A model generated the notes under the pieces. The model did not search any database, was not told the origin of the DNA, and saw only the letters and a program-made list of their open reading frames with translations. A program made the position numbers and the translations under genes. From positions 30,447,889-30,511,888 of the forward strand of contig CM019713.1 in NCBI GenBank assembly GCA_009760885.1: a DNA stretch of 64,000 nucleotides. Reading direction: 5' to 3'. Shown here in pieces: positions 33,090 to 40,232 of the stretch. Each line of letters opens with the position of its first letter. The stretch's first letter is position 1. This stretch comes from Achatina immaculata (taxonomy: Eukaryota > Mollusca > Gastropoda > Stylommatophora > Achatinidae).

Positions 33090-34300
33090 AGGTCCTTGCC
33101 AATGGGCATAGGATATTATATCCTTCCATAACACTTAATCCTTTTCGCATCTCAACAGGCTTGTCATTGAGCATTTCCTGTGCCAGAATGCCAAAACCGC
33201 CAAGCATCTTTTCTCTCTGTCTACCTCTAGCTCTTCTACCTTCCATCTTCCCACTTGCCATTAGGTGCTCTGCCTCTAACATCCCCTCCTTCAGACGTGC
33301 CCCACACATTTGGATCGTCATTTTCTGATCTTTGTTATACTTTTCCTTGTTTCTTGTGCCTCTTTCAGAACCTCCTCGTTCCATTTTCTCTCTGTCCATG
33401 GTATCTTCAGCATTCTTTTTTAAGAACTACATTTAATCTGCTTGTAACCTTCTTTGTATCACTTTACTTGACCGTCCAGGCTTTGCATCGGTAGAACAGG
33501 ACCGGTTCAGTGTAACACTGTAACACTCTCTTCCTGACTCTCACAAACAGTAACTTATTACAAACTAGGTATTTCAGCTTTTGAAAAGATGTGGACTATG
33601 CCTTAATTAAGGGATCAGTAGGGGAAAAAAACATTTGATGATCTTGGTTGAATGAGGGTTGATGCATGTACAAGAACCTTAATTATCTGCCTTTGTAACA
33701 GTTTGCTAGAACATGATTATTTCTTGATTCTTTTTCATAATCACTTGCTAAACTATGCATGTCAGAGCTGTTTCAAGTGAAAGTGTTAAAATGTGCATTT
33801 TTTTTTTTATCGTAATAATGAAAGCATTCTTGTCATGTTTTATCATAATAATGAAAGCATTCTTGTCGTGTTTTGTTATCATAATAATGAAAGCATTCTT
33901 GTCATGTTTTGTTATCATAATAATGAAAGCATTCCTGTCATGTTTTGTTATCATAATAATGAAAGCATTCTTGTCATGGTTTGTTATCATAATAATGAAA
34001 GCATTCTTGTCATGTTTTGTTATCATAATAATGAAAGCATTCTTGTCATGTTTTTAACCCCCAGAAGAATGCAATAAATTAGATCAAGCCGCAGCTTTAC
34101 CATCCAGCTCTGAGGAGCGGCTACAAGAAGAAGCAGATGATGATGATGACGATGATGATGATGAACTTGCAGCTGTTGGTGGCTCAGCAGTCAATGGAGA
34201 ACTGGACATCGATGAAGATCTTTTTGCTGGAGAGGACATTGATATGGTTGAAGAGGATTTAGAGAATTTGGAGTTAGAGGATGAGTCAAGGACATCATGA
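3896..34300 (+). CDS. zc3h15: ZC3H15/DFRP1 orthologue, whole gene (12 coding exons plus 2 duplicated exons)
   Basis: CCCH zinc-finger protein of the DFRP1 family. In animals it binds and stabilises the GTPase DRG1 and works with translating ribosomes in the cytoplasm (family knowledge). Coding exons: 3896-3967, 8366-8467, 9271-9364, 10593-10727, 12826-12917, 15405-15507, 17443-17519, 18521-18589, 19193-19270, 25976-26080, 31018-31156, 34065-34300. They join in frame to 1302 nt, 433 aa. The N-terminus [13 protein letters not shown] and the [17 protein letters not shown] motif are family hallmarks. CCCH finger 1 is C98-C106-C112-H116; finger 2 is C167-C185-C191-H195. The DRG-binding region follows (about 200-285: [31 protein letters not shown]). 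The acidic tail ends [19 protein letters not shown]. Exons 9 and 10 also occur as copies at 20968-21045 and 28232-28336; both are multiples of three, so including both would give 494 aa. Exon joins are inferred from phase and splice consensus. Confidence 0.95.
4318..5130 (-). mobile_element. LINE family D 3' fragments, interrupted
   Basis: 4318-4412 and 5008-5130 both match the minus-strand element at 33085-33500 (ggcataggatat... and gcatctcaacag... tcttccaccttc blocks). Roughly 600 bp of unrelated sequence separates them, suggesting a later insertion. The (CT)n-rich left edge is the element's (AG)n tail. Confidence 0.55.
5250..5490 (+). mobile_element. LINE family D fragment
   Basis: Plus-strand reading [11 protein letters not shown], then [20 protein letters not shown], resembles the W.....V......I..IR LINE C-terminal block, with stops. 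Opposite in orientation to the neighbouring copies. Preceded by a G(17) run at about 5230-5246. Confidence 0.6.
6003..6235 (+). mobile_element. SINE, decayed
   Basis: GTGAAGTGGTTAGTACACTA resembles a tRNA box A. A body block cagtcac..tgtagaaacgggtacct and an end block ggacgctaacatcac are shared with 46915-47070. Box B is degenerate. Confidence 0.6.
6655..6775. repeat. 27-28-bp tandem array
   Basis: Four to five units built from gttgaagtttgtttgtttgtc and a catgc-type end. Intron 1 of zc3h15. Confidence 0.85.
6985..8283. mobile_element. LINE family A: minus-strand copy nested in an older plus-strand copy
   Basis: 6985-7137 (+) reads [24 protein letters not shown] RT C-terminus. 8050-8283 (+) carries the end of the same element ([15 protein letters not shown], KGHANE, AATG tail). 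Between them 7143-8039 (-) is a longer, mostly open copy: [23 protein letters not shown] (RT catalytic YADD), [58 protein letters not shown] stop. Its RT half is uninterrupted for 297 codons. About 55 bp of the older copy is missing at the junction. Confidence 0.85.
8366..8467 (+). CDS. zc3h15: zc3h15 exon 2
   Basis: Residues 25-58, [20 protein letters not shown] then [14 protein letters not shown]. This is the most conserved block of the family. Acceptor tgttgcag|GAC, donor AGG|gtaaat, phase 0 at both ends. Confidence 0.95.
9271..9364 (+). CDS. zc3h15: zc3h15 exon 3
   Basis: Residues 59-89 and the first base of 90: [20 protein letters not shown] then [11 protein letters not shown], matching the AEK..KKD...LQE.N.LFKPV block of ZC3H15. 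The acceptor lies in acaacagcag, so a NAGNAG alternative three bases downstream (9274) is possible. Donor AAAG|gtaggc, phase 1. Confidence 0.92.
9470..10120 (-). mobile_element. LINE family C fragment (RT N-terminal part)
   Basis: Minus strand: [39 protein letters not shown], then [20 protein letters not shown] and EEQAGF, the opening motifs of a LINE reverse transcriptase. The left side (9474-9560) matches 2660-2757. Lies in zc3h15 intron 3. Confidence 0.85.
10175..10305 (+). mobile_element. LINE family C fragment, opposite orientation
   Basis: Complement of the 2120-2230 block (ttcttgagaac atatgg ... gtaatatccacc) in plus orientation, beside a minus-strand copy of the same family. Confidence 0.65.
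10593..10727 (+). CDS. zc3h15: zc3h15 exon 4, first CCCH zinc finger
   Basis: Encodes [20 protein letters not shown], then DKCKFSH. The C-x7-C-x5-C-x3-H finger falls at residues 98-116. Acceptor tttcag|GTG, donor AAAG|gtgagt, phase 1 in and out. Confidence 0.95.
11094..11275 (+). mobile_element. LINE family B 3' end with (AG)n tail
   Basis: Reads [20 protein letters not shown], then with one shift [17 protein letters not shown] stop, followed directly by GGTTCAGAGAGAGAGAG. Other copies at 35727-35895, 60408-60516 and 61968-62170. Highly 5'-truncated. Confidence 0.75.
11373..11746 (-). mobile_element. LINE family A, 5'-truncated copy with target-site duplication
   Basis: Same 3' end as the element at 7143 (tttgcatgtcccttgcagaa ... 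ggcatttatgtgt). Flanked by GTTATGGGAT (11363-11372) and GTTGTGGGAT (11747-11756), a 10-bp duplication with one change. Confidence 0.8.
11757..12825. other. zc3h15 intron 4, remainder
   Basis: AT-rich sequence with C-rich (about 12403-12424) and T-rich runs. No supported gene or element. Confidence 0.4.
12826..12917 (+). CDS. zc3h15: zc3h15 exon 5
   Basis: Encodes [20 protein letters not shown] then [11 protein letters not shown], equivalent to the DTMDNWDE...KHGE..K.KPKT linker between the zinc fingers. Acceptor gacag|ATACC, donor ATT|gtgagt; phase 1 in, 0 out. Confidence 0.94.
13141..13410. repeat. 43-bp tandem array in zc3h15 intron 5
   Basis: About six units with attctttaccttgcctgtca followed by catttgttttta(t/a)gtgtctgatt. 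A single diverged copy (tctgtcacatttgtttttta) sits at 12926, just after the exon 5 donor. Confidence 0.88.
13845..14533. mobile_element. piggyBac-like MITE, TTAA-flanked (about 690 bp)
   Basis: Begins TTAACTTTTTCCCTGCC at 13845 and ends GTGCGGGAAGAGTTAA at 14533, imperfect inverted ends. It interrupts the 49-bp repeat exactly at the repeat's own TTAA, so TTAA is the duplicated target. No transposase frame. Confidence 0.75.
14581..15184. mobile_element. Retroposon insertion with 14-bp target-site duplication
   Basis: AGAAATATTCTTTT lies at 14567-14580 and 15185-15198. The last about 115 bp (gcaagaccacagtctg ... gcgcatcgcaaaaatca ... cgaag) is shared with the 125-bp insert at 31641-31765, so this is a family with variable 5' truncation and a GAAG-rich 3' end. 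No open frame recognised. Confidence 0.75.
15405..15507 (+). CDS. zc3h15: zc3h15 exon 6, second CCCH zinc finger
   Basis: Encodes [20 protein letters not shown] followed by [15 protein letters not shown]. The long-spaced C-x17-C-x5-C-x3-H finger with its KYGWFW core is diagnostic for the family. Acceptor gggcag|ATC, donor CCTG|gtaaaa, ends phase 1. Confidence 0.95.
15789..17060 (-). mobile_element. mariner-like DNA transposon, inactive
   Basis: Minus strand: [18 protein letters not shown], then [50 protein letters not shown], the N-terminal HTH region of mariner-type transposases. The frame is broken and the catalytic part decayed. Ends TACAGGGTG (left) and CACCCTATA (right) form imperfect inverted repeats next to TA. 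Zc3h15 intron 6. Confidence 0.75.
17443..17519 (+). CDS. zc3h15: zc3h15 exon 7
   Basis: Encodes (G)[18 protein letters not shown] then EELVETE, matching [24 protein letters not shown]. Acceptor ctgaag|GTT, donor GAG|gtaata, ends phase 0. Confidence 0.94.
17712..17935. repeat. 34-bp tandem array in zc3h15 intron 7
   Basis: About seven units of atcataaaagcctattgtgt ggacaatcagtaat; early units carry ctccagt/ctaaagt variants. Confidence 0.9.
18430..18520 (+). repeat. 31-bp tandem triplication of the exon 8 splice acceptor
   Basis: Three head-to-tail 31-bp units each carry a branch-like TAAC, a pyrimidine tract and gtcattccag, with AG ends at 18458, 18489 and 18520. The first unit has a perfect TACTAAC (18437-18443). 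Acceptors 1 and 2 would each give AGA GTT GAA TGT TAA, an immediate in-frame stop. Confidence 0.9.
18521..18589 (+). CDS. zc3h15: zc3h15 exon 8
   Basis: Encodes [20 protein letters not shown] then ERK, matching RSALG.NVTK.TLESFLAWK. The true acceptor is the third of three near-identical acceptors at 31-bp spacing (18458, 18489, 18520); only the third gives the conserved reading. Donor AAG|gtaaac, phase 0. Confidence 0.94.
19193..19270 (+). CDS. zc3h15: zc3h15 exon 9, copy A
   Basis: 26 codons beginning [12 protein letters not shown] and ending [11 protein letters not shown], matching the KRQEKIDKLEQD..RRKADFKAG segment. Acceptor tttcag|AAA, donor GGA|gtaagt, phase 0 at both ends. Repeated identically at 20968-21045. 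Confidence 0.93.
20968..21045 (+). CDS. zc3h15: zc3h15 exon 9, duplicated copy B
   Basis: Same 78-nt exon with the same acceptor and donor as 19193-19270, carried on a 1.77-kb tandem duplication. Phase 0 on both sides, so including both copies inserts 26 lysine/glutamate-rich residues without a frameshift. Which copy is spliced, or whether both are, cannot be told from sequence. Unmerged assembly haplotypes could also produce this. Confidence 0.7.
22625..25860. repeat. 30-bp minisatellite, about 99 regular units plus degenerate edge
   Basis: Unit contains TTCTTGACATGCTTCAGTAA followed by ACAGTGGGGT, with recurrent variants (aaacag/agacag; gtggggt/gtaggat/gtgggat). Units are 30 bp except one 29-bp unit at about 23641-23669. 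Variants follow a higher-order pattern of 42 units (1260 bp) seen twice, about 23161-24420 and 24421-25610. From 25611 the units degrade, with ttctagat replacing ttcttgacat. Lies in the intron before exon 10. The period is a multiple of three, so it stays open on the complementary strand. Confidence 0.96.
25976..26080 (+). CDS. zc3h15: zc3h15 exon 10, copy A
   Basis: 35 codons: [20 protein letters not shown], then AQEGELERE and six aspartates. ISGR..FEF.P.LV is the conserved end of the DRG-binding region. Acceptor caacag|ATC, donor GAT|gtaagt, phase 0. The final seven codons, the GAT run and the donor are the founder of the satellite that follows immediately. Confidence 0.93.
26081..27110. 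repeat. Exon 10-end/splice-donor satellite, array 1 (18 donors)
   Basis: Each unit is GAGGGAGAGCTTGAAAGAGAA, a (GAT)n run (n about 2-6), then gtaagtagttgttgagtcac ag. The first part is the last coding segment of exon 10 and the second its intron start. 18 gtaagt donors counted including the native one at 26081. Unit length varies with the GAT count. Confidence 0.95.
27111..28110. repeat. 30-bp minisatellite, second block
   Basis: About 25 regular 30-bp units followed by the same degenerate edge as at 25611-25860. This is the duplicated end of the first array, brought here by the 2.26-kb duplication. Confidence 0.95.
28232..28336 (+). CDS. zc3h15: zc3h15 exon 10, duplicated copy B
   Basis: Second copy of exon 10, 2256 bp downstream of the first, with the same acceptor, coding sequence and donor. 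Also in frame at both ends; use of both copies would double the ISGRQMFEF block and the acidic run. It too is followed by its own exon-end/donor satellite. Confidence 0.7.
28337..29435. repeat. Exon 10-end/splice-donor satellite, array 2 (about 19 units)
   Basis: Same unit as the first array, following exon 10 copy B. The GAT count varies from 1 to 8. One unit near 29082 has lost the donor (gatgaaagtag) and the last near 29415 reads gtaaat. Beyond it the native intron continues cacagcaatttag, so the array is bounded by CAG microhomology with ..GCTCAG|GAGGG in the exon. Confidence 0.94.
29683..30572 (-). mobile_element. LINE family D, 5'-truncated copy with 11-bp target-site duplication
   Basis: Minus strand: [20 protein letters not shown] (YADN in place of YADD), [43 protein letters not shown], then [30 protein letters not shown] and MIAYTP, tail (TGAC)n. 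TTTTCCAGTAT flanks both sides (29672-29682, 30573-30583). Zc3h15 intron 10. Broken by frameshifts. Confidence 0.88.
30584..31017. other. zc3h15 intron 10, remainder
   Basis: AT-rich, ending in a long T run that serves as the exon 11 polypyrimidine tract. Nothing else seen. Confidence 0.5.
31018..31156 (+). CDS. zc3h15: zc3h15 exon 11
   Basis: Encodes [20 protein letters not shown], then [20 protein letters not shown] and NGIDNS. This part is poorly conserved in the family but the phase is correct. Strong acceptor (long T run, taacag|GAG); donor AGTG|gtaagt, ends phase 1. Confidence 0.9.
31425..32500 (+). mobile_element. LINE family E remnant
   Basis: Plus strand: [20 protein letters not shown] (YADD degenerated to YTDD), [15 protein letters not shown], then after insertions [53 protein letters not shown]. 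Multiple stops. Related to family A. Interrupted by a retroposon at 31641. Confidence 0.75.
31641..31765. mobile_element. 125-bp retroposon with perfect 12-bp target-site duplication
   Basis: GACAAAATTGGA lies at 31629-31640 and 31766-31777, bracketing sequence about 90% like 15070-15184 by eye. It interrupts LINE family E within [11 protein letters not shown]. Confidence 0.85.
32501..33050. other. zc3h15 intron 11 segment without gene
   Basis: Contains a C(14)A(14) junction near 32530-32558 and otherwise low-complexity AT-rich sequence. No feature supported. Confidence 0.4.
33051..33500 (-). mobile_element. LINE family D' 3' end with (AG)n tail
   Basis: Minus strand: [31 protein letters not shown], ending CPLARTL stop then (AG)n, seen on the plus strand as (CT)n 33054-33086. 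Matches 4318-5130. Confidence 0.75.
33805..34055. repeat. 36-bp tandem array abutting the exon 12 acceptor
   Basis: Seven units of gttttgttatcataataatg aaagcattcttgtcat. The array stops about 10 bp before the AG of exon 12, so the branch point must lie in or beside the last unit. Confidence 0.92.
34065..34300 (+). CDS. zc3h15: zc3h15 exon 12 (stop codon)
   Basis: Encodes [20 protein letters not shown], an acidic run of consecutive aspartates, then [20 protein letters not shown] and [14 protein letters not shown], stop TGA 34298-34300. The LF.GED.D..EE.L..L.LE ending is the conserved C-terminus of ZC3H15. Acceptor cccccag|AA sits only a few bases after a 36-bp tandem array. Confidence 0.94.
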
Positions 34301-34705
34301 TCTTGGATCTTTGCAGCTTTTTTTTTTTTTTTTTCTTTAATTCCTTTCTTCAAGTTAGGAAGGCAGGTCATATTCAAATATAATCCAAGTTTTGGCTCTG
34401 TGTCTTCACACCCTTATTTCCCCATGCTGTTAATGAGTTTGTTAAAAAATGTGTGAAGATTTATTAGTTTTCTTGTGGTTTTATGCTCTTTTATTTTGCC
34501 CAGTTTGTGTTAGATTTTTGCAGACAATGGTTTCTGTTCTCTGTTCATTCGTGTGTCAAGGTCTGCCTAAATAACATGGCAGAATGATCTTTGAGTTGGA
34601 TATGGTTCTGTCAGCAGCCCTTTGCTGGAAATTCTGGGAACAGTAAAGGCTCCAAAACGTGGAATTTTTTTTTGGTTTTTTTCATAAGTTACGTAGCATT
34701 TGCTA

Positions 34706-34890
34706 CAGCGTTTCTTAACTTTATTTTGGTACTGGACAACACTTTTTGGTCTGAGAACAGCTGTGGACCCATCATTACAAATAAAGCTATAAGTAGAACC
34801 AAGATGATGCTAAGATTTTAAATCAAGCCAGTCCATTTACTGGTCTGTGGGCCCCTTTGAGGTCCATGTTCCTCAGGTTAGGAAACACTG
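34706..34890. mobile_element. hAT-like MITE in the zc3h15 3' UTR
   Basis: Ends CAGCGTTTCTTAAC and GGTTAGGAAACACTG are inverted repeats of the CAGTGTTTCC hAT type; the 8-bp target duplication is no longer clear. It carries an AATAAA. Part of it resembles 47935-48165. Confidence 0.65.
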
Positions 34891-34963
34891 TGTACTTGTT
34901 TCTAAAAAAAAAAAAAAAACAACATGATTTTATGCCATGCTGAGGTTTTCAGATTGTAATAAA
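34780..34963 (+). promoter_or_regulatory. Candidate zc3h15 polyadenylation signals
   Basis: AATAAA hexamers occur at 34780-34785 (inside a hAT-like MITE) and 34958-34963, giving a 3' UTR of about 0.5-0.7 kb. A further AATAAA lies near 36218. Which is used is not determinable here. Confidence 0.5.
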
Positions 34964-35164
34964 GAAAAATGTAATGTTAAAAGCTCATTACATACATCAG
35001 AATATATCAACAGAAAGTGTATGTTAGTTTGAGGAAGTTTATATTGAGGACATGCAGATCATTGACTGTGGTGCAGTTTACTGTGGTTTTCTTCAGTGAC
35101 AGGGGAAATGTTCTGAAACTGTGTTGAGTGGAGTAAGGTAAAAGGTAGCTGTTTTGTACCATAG

Positions 35165-35402
35165 AGGCACCCAGGGTATGTGGTGTTAGTGTCCACACAG
35201 GGTATGTGGTGTTAGTGTCCACCCAGGGTATGTGGTGTTAGTGTCCGTATTTTCCTGGACCTGTCAGCACATTAAAGGCTGATGCCTGGCCACCTTTCCT
35301 TTCCCAACTCCAGAGGAACCTAGGCATCCATGACTGGGACACCTGTGGCCAGATTCGAACCCCTTCATCATGAGAGAATGGTACCACTCTGGCACCTTAT
35401 GT
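35165..35402 (-). mobile_element. tRNA-derived SINE, preceded by 26-27-bp triplet repeat
   Basis: Minus strand box A GTGCCAGAGTGGTAC (35381-35395) and box B GGTTCGAATCT (35351-35361). The left side is three copies of cagggtatgtggtgttagtg tcca (35165-35247). Confidence 0.65.
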
Positions 35403-35726
35403 TGGATGAGCAGTTTGGTTTAGTAATGTTTTTAAGAACATGTGAGAAAAAAAAAAGACCATCATTGGTGGTATGATTAAAGAAGAAGTGTCATCTGTTA
35501 GTTGTGCAGATTGTGTCTGGCAGTGACAAGAATTCCTTTTATTAATAGTTTAAAAAATAAGTTGATTTGATGAAAGAGATATTGTTTAGACAAAGACCTG
35601 TCTTAATGGGACAGAAAAAGATAGAAAGAAGTTCTTTAAAATGGTCATCACTTCCAACGCACCATGAATTGGAAGTTGTTTATCACCAGAAGTCCAGTCA
35701 AATGAACATTTTCTCTGTTACCAGGT

Positions 35727-35895
35727 ATCTCTCTCTCTCTGCACCTTAAGTGCCCAGGGCACATGAGGCTTCCGCAAGGGTTTTTCCACAAATGCCTGTC
35801 CTTTTGCTTTTTTACTGCTCTTTTCCCAGGTGAACCCTCTATTGCTCAACATCCTCTCTGTTGTTCTTCTCCATGTCTCTTTTGGTACAAGTATT
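35727..35895 (-). mobile_element. LINE family B 3' end
   Basis: Complement of the 11094 element: (CT)n, then ...ccttaagtgcccagggcaca, ending at catgtctcttttgg. Minus-strand reading [18 protein letters not shown]. Confidence 0.75.
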
Positions 35896-36250
35896 TCCAT
35901 GTAGCCTGCAGCATTGCAAAAGCCTGGTTTGCTCTAGTAAGTCCGTGTCGAAACATTGAGATTACTCTGAACTAGTATTTGTTTCAATTTGATTCTTTTT
36001 TTTTTTCCCTTAGAAAAAAAATACACTGGAATTTTTACTGTATATGGTTATCATTATCTTCTAGAACAGTTAAGAAGGGCTTTTGCTCTCAGCACTACTA
36101 AGAGTACAAAATATTGTGGAAAATTCTAAAATCCAAGAAACACTAGGGTTAATGGTAATGGGTTGTGACCTGAACTGGGTTAAATAGTTGGGATGTCCTT
36201 ATGTCAACCTTGTGCTAAATAAATTTTCCCTTGACTGCAAAGTTGTTTCT

Positions 36251-36667
36251 TTAACCCTTTGACTCCAAGTTCACTGTGAAGCTTAACAAGCTGATTTATC
36301 CTGTTGCCCAAATCAAGGTTTATGACATACAGTATGAGCAGCTGAAATTGTACAGCTTTGGTAGATCATTTCTGTTATGTTCCATATAACAGGCTGTTTT
36401 TGTCAAGAATTCTGGATTGCAGGTTTATTATTTGATCTTTGAGTGCTTCCACACCCTCCTTTATCCATTTCCGTGGATGATTGAGGTTTGTAGCTTTACT
36501 AAAGTACACTTTCGGATTCACAGGGTTAATAAAAGCAGCTGTTAACAAAATGTTTCCATTCATGAAGTTTATGGTTGAAACTATTTTATATAGTAGTTTA
36601 TTTGGGTTTGTTTAACAACGTTAGCTTGAGCTGATTGTGATATGTAGGATGGCATGTCAGGAGTTAA
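36251..36667. mobile_element. Candidate piggyBac-like MITE, 417 bp
   Basis: TTAACCCTTTGACTCC at the left and GGCATGTCAGGAGTTAA at the right form loose inverted ends with TTAA at both edges. No open frame. Confidence 0.5.
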
Positions 36668-37085
36668 TTTACCCATGTTTCCATGTAGCTGTCAGTTGTG
36701 AGACTTGACAGAATAACACAAAGATGAAGGTAAAGTCTAGTTTTCTTCATGCTTTCTGTTAACTCATTACAACTAGGCCGTGCTCTCAGACATCGTAGTT
36801 TATGACTGACATGGTTGTGTACAAGAGTTGGGATTTAGTTCATAGCTTCATTTATGTGTGTACATCATCTTTGTTTAAAAAAAAGTAAGGAAAGCTATGA
36901 TTATGTTACACTTGTAATGTTTTGTTTTGTTTTAGAATTGTAATGTTCTGCAAGGTTAAACAATTGAACATGTAGACAACCATACAGTTATGCCTGCGGT
37001 TGGTGTGGTACTTGCTAGTAATGTGTATCTAAATACAATGTGTTCTGTGATTTGGAGAAATGTCTGAAAACTGAAACTAATGTGT
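36668..37085. other. Intergenic sequence
   Basis: Nothing recognised; moderately AT-rich. Confidence 0.4.
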
Positions 37086-37089
37086 TGAG

Positions 37090-38090
37090 TTTTTTTATGC
37101 ATGTGTGGGTGCATGGTGGGTGTGATTGCATGCGTGGCTGAGTGTATGTGTGGTGGGTGTGGTAGGTGTGAGTGCATGCGTGGTAGGTGAGAGTGCATGT
37201 GTGGTGGGTGTGAGTGCATGTGTGGTGGGTGTGGTAGGTGTGAGTGCATGTGTGGTAGGTGTGAGTGCATGTGTGGTGGGTGTGGTAGGTGTGAGTGCAT
37301 GTGTGGTAGGTGTGAGTGCATGTGTGGTGGGTGTGAGTGCATGTGTGGTAGGTGTGAGTGCATGTGTGGTGGTGTGAGTGCATGTGTGGTAGGTGTGAGT
37401 GCATGTGTGGTAGGTGTGAGTACATGTGTGGTGGGTGTGAGTGCATGTGTGGTAGGTGTGAGTGCATGTGTGGTGGGTGTGAGTGCATGTGTGGTGTGTG
37501 TGGTAGATGTGAGTGCATGTGTGGTGGTGTGGTAGGTGTGAGTGCATGATTTGTGGGTGTGAGTGCATGTGTGGTAGGTGTGAGTGCATGTGTGGTGGGT
37601 GAGTGCATGTGTGGTAGGTGTGAGTGCATGTATGTGGTGTGGTAGGTGTGAGTGCATGTGTGGTAGGTGTGAGTGCATGTATGGTGGGTGTGGTAGATGT
37701 GAGTGCATGTGTGGTGATGTGGTAGGTGTGAGTGCATGTGTGGTGGGTGTGGTAGGTGTGAGTACATGTGTGGTGGGTGTGGTAGGTGTGAGTGCATGTG
37801 TGGTAGGTGTGAGTGCATGTATGGTGGGTGTGGTAGGTGTGAGTGCATGTGTGGTAGGTGTGAGTGCATGTGTGGTGGGTGTGGTAGGTGTGAGTACATG
37901 TGTGGTGGGTGTGGTAGGTGTGAGTGCATGTGTGGTAGGTGTGAGTGCATGTATGGTGGGTGTGGTAGGTGTGAGTGCATGTGTGGTAGGTGTGAGTGCA
38001 TGTGTGGTGGGTGTGGTAGGTGTGAGTACATGTGTGGTGGGTGTGGGTGTGTGGTAGGTGTGAGTGCATGCTTGGGTGTGTGGTTGATGT
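37090..38090. repeat. GT-rich minisatellite, about 1 kb
   Basis: Built from GTGAGTGCATGTGTGGTAGG and gtgagtgcatgtgtggtggg with interspersed gtgtg modules. It is open in several frames only because the composition lacks stops. Confidence 0.93.
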
Positions 38091-38640
38091 GTGCCTAAGG
38101 GAGCAGCAAGTTTAGTGGCTAACTAAAGTTAAAGACTGTGTGTCCCAGTTAACCCAGCTGTAAAAATGTCCAAATTCTGTGAGATTTGAGTGTTTATTCC
38201 TTTTTTTTTTTTTTGTCAAGTAATGGTAACAGGATAGCATGACTTCATTATCTGGGACGTAATGAGTTGATGTACTGCAGCAAGATGAAGTCGCAGTCTT
38301 GATGTGCGACACTGGGTAGTACAGATCATGTTATGTTACATAGTTACTGCAGGCTGCTATAGTTTATGGTCAGTGAGAGGGGAAAACAGACCAACAAAAG
38401 AAGAACAATTGTATGGATAAAGGAGTATTGAACTGAAAAACTAGACAAAATATAGATCGCAGGAACCAAAGGATGAGGACTGGACAGATCATATAAAGTA
38501 TAGAAGCGTGGTTTGAGTTGAAGGACTAGACGAGTCCTGGACTGCTACAACTAGGAGCGAGAGTTTCAGACTGAGAAAGATGATCATTTCCGGCTAAGAA
38601 AGTCGCAGAAATTCCGTCGCTTAGATTTCTCGCAGATACT
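38091..38640. other. Intergenic sequence
   Basis: Contains cagaaattccgtcgcttagatt near 38613, similar to the left edge of the candidate MITE at 3033. Nothing else supported. Confidence 0.4.
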
Positions 38641-38644
38641 AGCA

Positions 38645-39560
38645 ATGGCATGTGGACCCGCGACTCTACACTAACAATGGTGTGTAGACCCGGGACCCTA
38701 AACTAACAATGGTGTGTAAACCTGGGACCCTAAACTAACAATGGTGTGTAGACCCGGGACCCTAAACTAACAATGGTGTGTAGACCTGGGACCCTAAACT
38801 AACAATGGTGTGTAGACCCGGGACCCTAAACTAACAATGGTGTGTAGACCCGGGACCCTAAACTAACAATGGTGTGTAGACCTGGGACCCTAAACTAACA
38901 ATGGTGTGTAGACCCGGGACCCTAAACTAACAATGGTGTGTAGACCTGGGGCCCTAAACTAACAATGGTGTGTAGACCTGGGACCCTAAATTAACAATGG
39001 TGTGTAGACCCGGGACCCTAAACTAACAATGGTGTGTAGACCTGGGACCCTAAACTAACAATGGTGTGTAGACCTGGGACCCTAAACTAACAATGGTGTG
39101 TAGACCTGGGACCCTAAACTAACAATGGTGTGTAGACCCGGGACCCTAAACTAACAATGGTGTGTAGACCCGGGACCCTAAACTAACAATGGTGTGTAGA
39201 CCCGGGACCCTAAACTAACAATGGTGTGTAGACCCGGGACCCTAAACTAACAATGGTGTGTAGACCCGGGACCCTAAACTAACAATGGTGTGTAGACCCA
39301 CGTTCCTAAACTAACAGTGGTGTGTAGACCCGGGACCTTCAACTAACAATGGTGTGTAGACCCAGGACCCTCAACTAACAGTGGTGTGTAGACCCGGGAC
39401 CCTAAACTAACAATGGTGTGTAGACCCGGGACCCTAAACTAACAATGGTGTGTAGACCCACGTTCCTAAACTAACAGTGGTGTGTAGACCCGGGACCCTC
39501 AACTAACAATGGTGTGAGTACCCGCGACCCAAAACTGGCAAAGATATGCAGACCCGGGAC
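38645..39560. repeat. 32-33-bp minisatellite, about 28 units
   Basis: Unit AACAATGGTGTGTAGACCCG ggaccctaaact, with Cccg/Cctg and cacgttc variants. Edges decay on both sides. No open frame of interest. Confidence 0.94.
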
Positions 39561-39817
39561 CCTAAACTTGCAATGATAAGTAGACCGGCGACCCCAGTAT
39601 AACAATGGTATGTAGATCAGCGACCCATCCGAAAGATGTGAATTTTGAAATAAAAAAAAATTTCTCGTAACTCAACTTCAGACTAGCTTGAGCAGCAACC
39701 CGAACCAATGATCTAAATAAGAAGGATGGAGTTAGCTACCATAAGCTTCAATGAAATGTGCGTGCGCATAAAGCACTCGCGCGTACACACACAGAGGTAT
39801 ATAATGAATAGTTCTCC

Positions 39818-39818
39818 C

Positions 39819-39856
<38 letters not shown>
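39818..39856. repeat. (AC)n microsatellite
   Basis: cacccacccacacac followed by pure CA repeats. Confidence 0.9.
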
Positions 39857-39858
<2 letters not shown>

Positions 39859-39971
39859 ATCGACCTCTACCTACAAATAAAGATGTGGCTTTTTCTGTAC
39901 TCACAGCTGTGGACTCTCGCGAAGTTCGTTGTTTGTGACAAGTGAAAACTTGCACAGAGACTCGTGCGTGC

Positions 39972-40232
39972 AATAAATTCCGGTTACGACACAGAGAAGC
40001 AAAGGATCAAGTGGTTGGGCCATTTAGTGAGAATGACACAACCAGCCACGAGATCCTACAACCAAAGAGATACAGGACACAGATCAAGAGGAAGACCCAG
40101 AAAGAGATGGATAGATGGTATCAGAGAGACACTCGCTAGTTTGGCATGGCCGTCACTGAGGCCACCCATGTGGCCCCAGAACGCCAGTTGGATCTCCCCT
40201 CGACACTTCACGGTACAAGAGGGAGGATAAAG
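39972..40232 (+). mobile_element. LINE 3' fragment, family G
   Basis: Reads DTEKQRIKWLGHLVRMTQPA then HRSRGRPRKRWIDGIRETLA. The GH..RM / RGRP.KRW pattern is a LINE C-terminus. Plus strand, 5'-truncated. Confidence 0.7.

Noticed and set aside
37015..38098. Long frames of HSHLPHPPHM or CTHTYHT type, and cysteine-rich frames on the plus strand
   Set aside because: They are open in several frames on both strands of a GT-rich minisatellite. Composition artefact.
38645..39560. CCCTAAAC motif in every unit, resembling plant-type telomere repeat
   Set aside because: Only one CCCTAAAC per 32-33-bp unit. Animal telomeres use TTAGGG and no contiguous hexamer or heptamer array exists. Coincidence.
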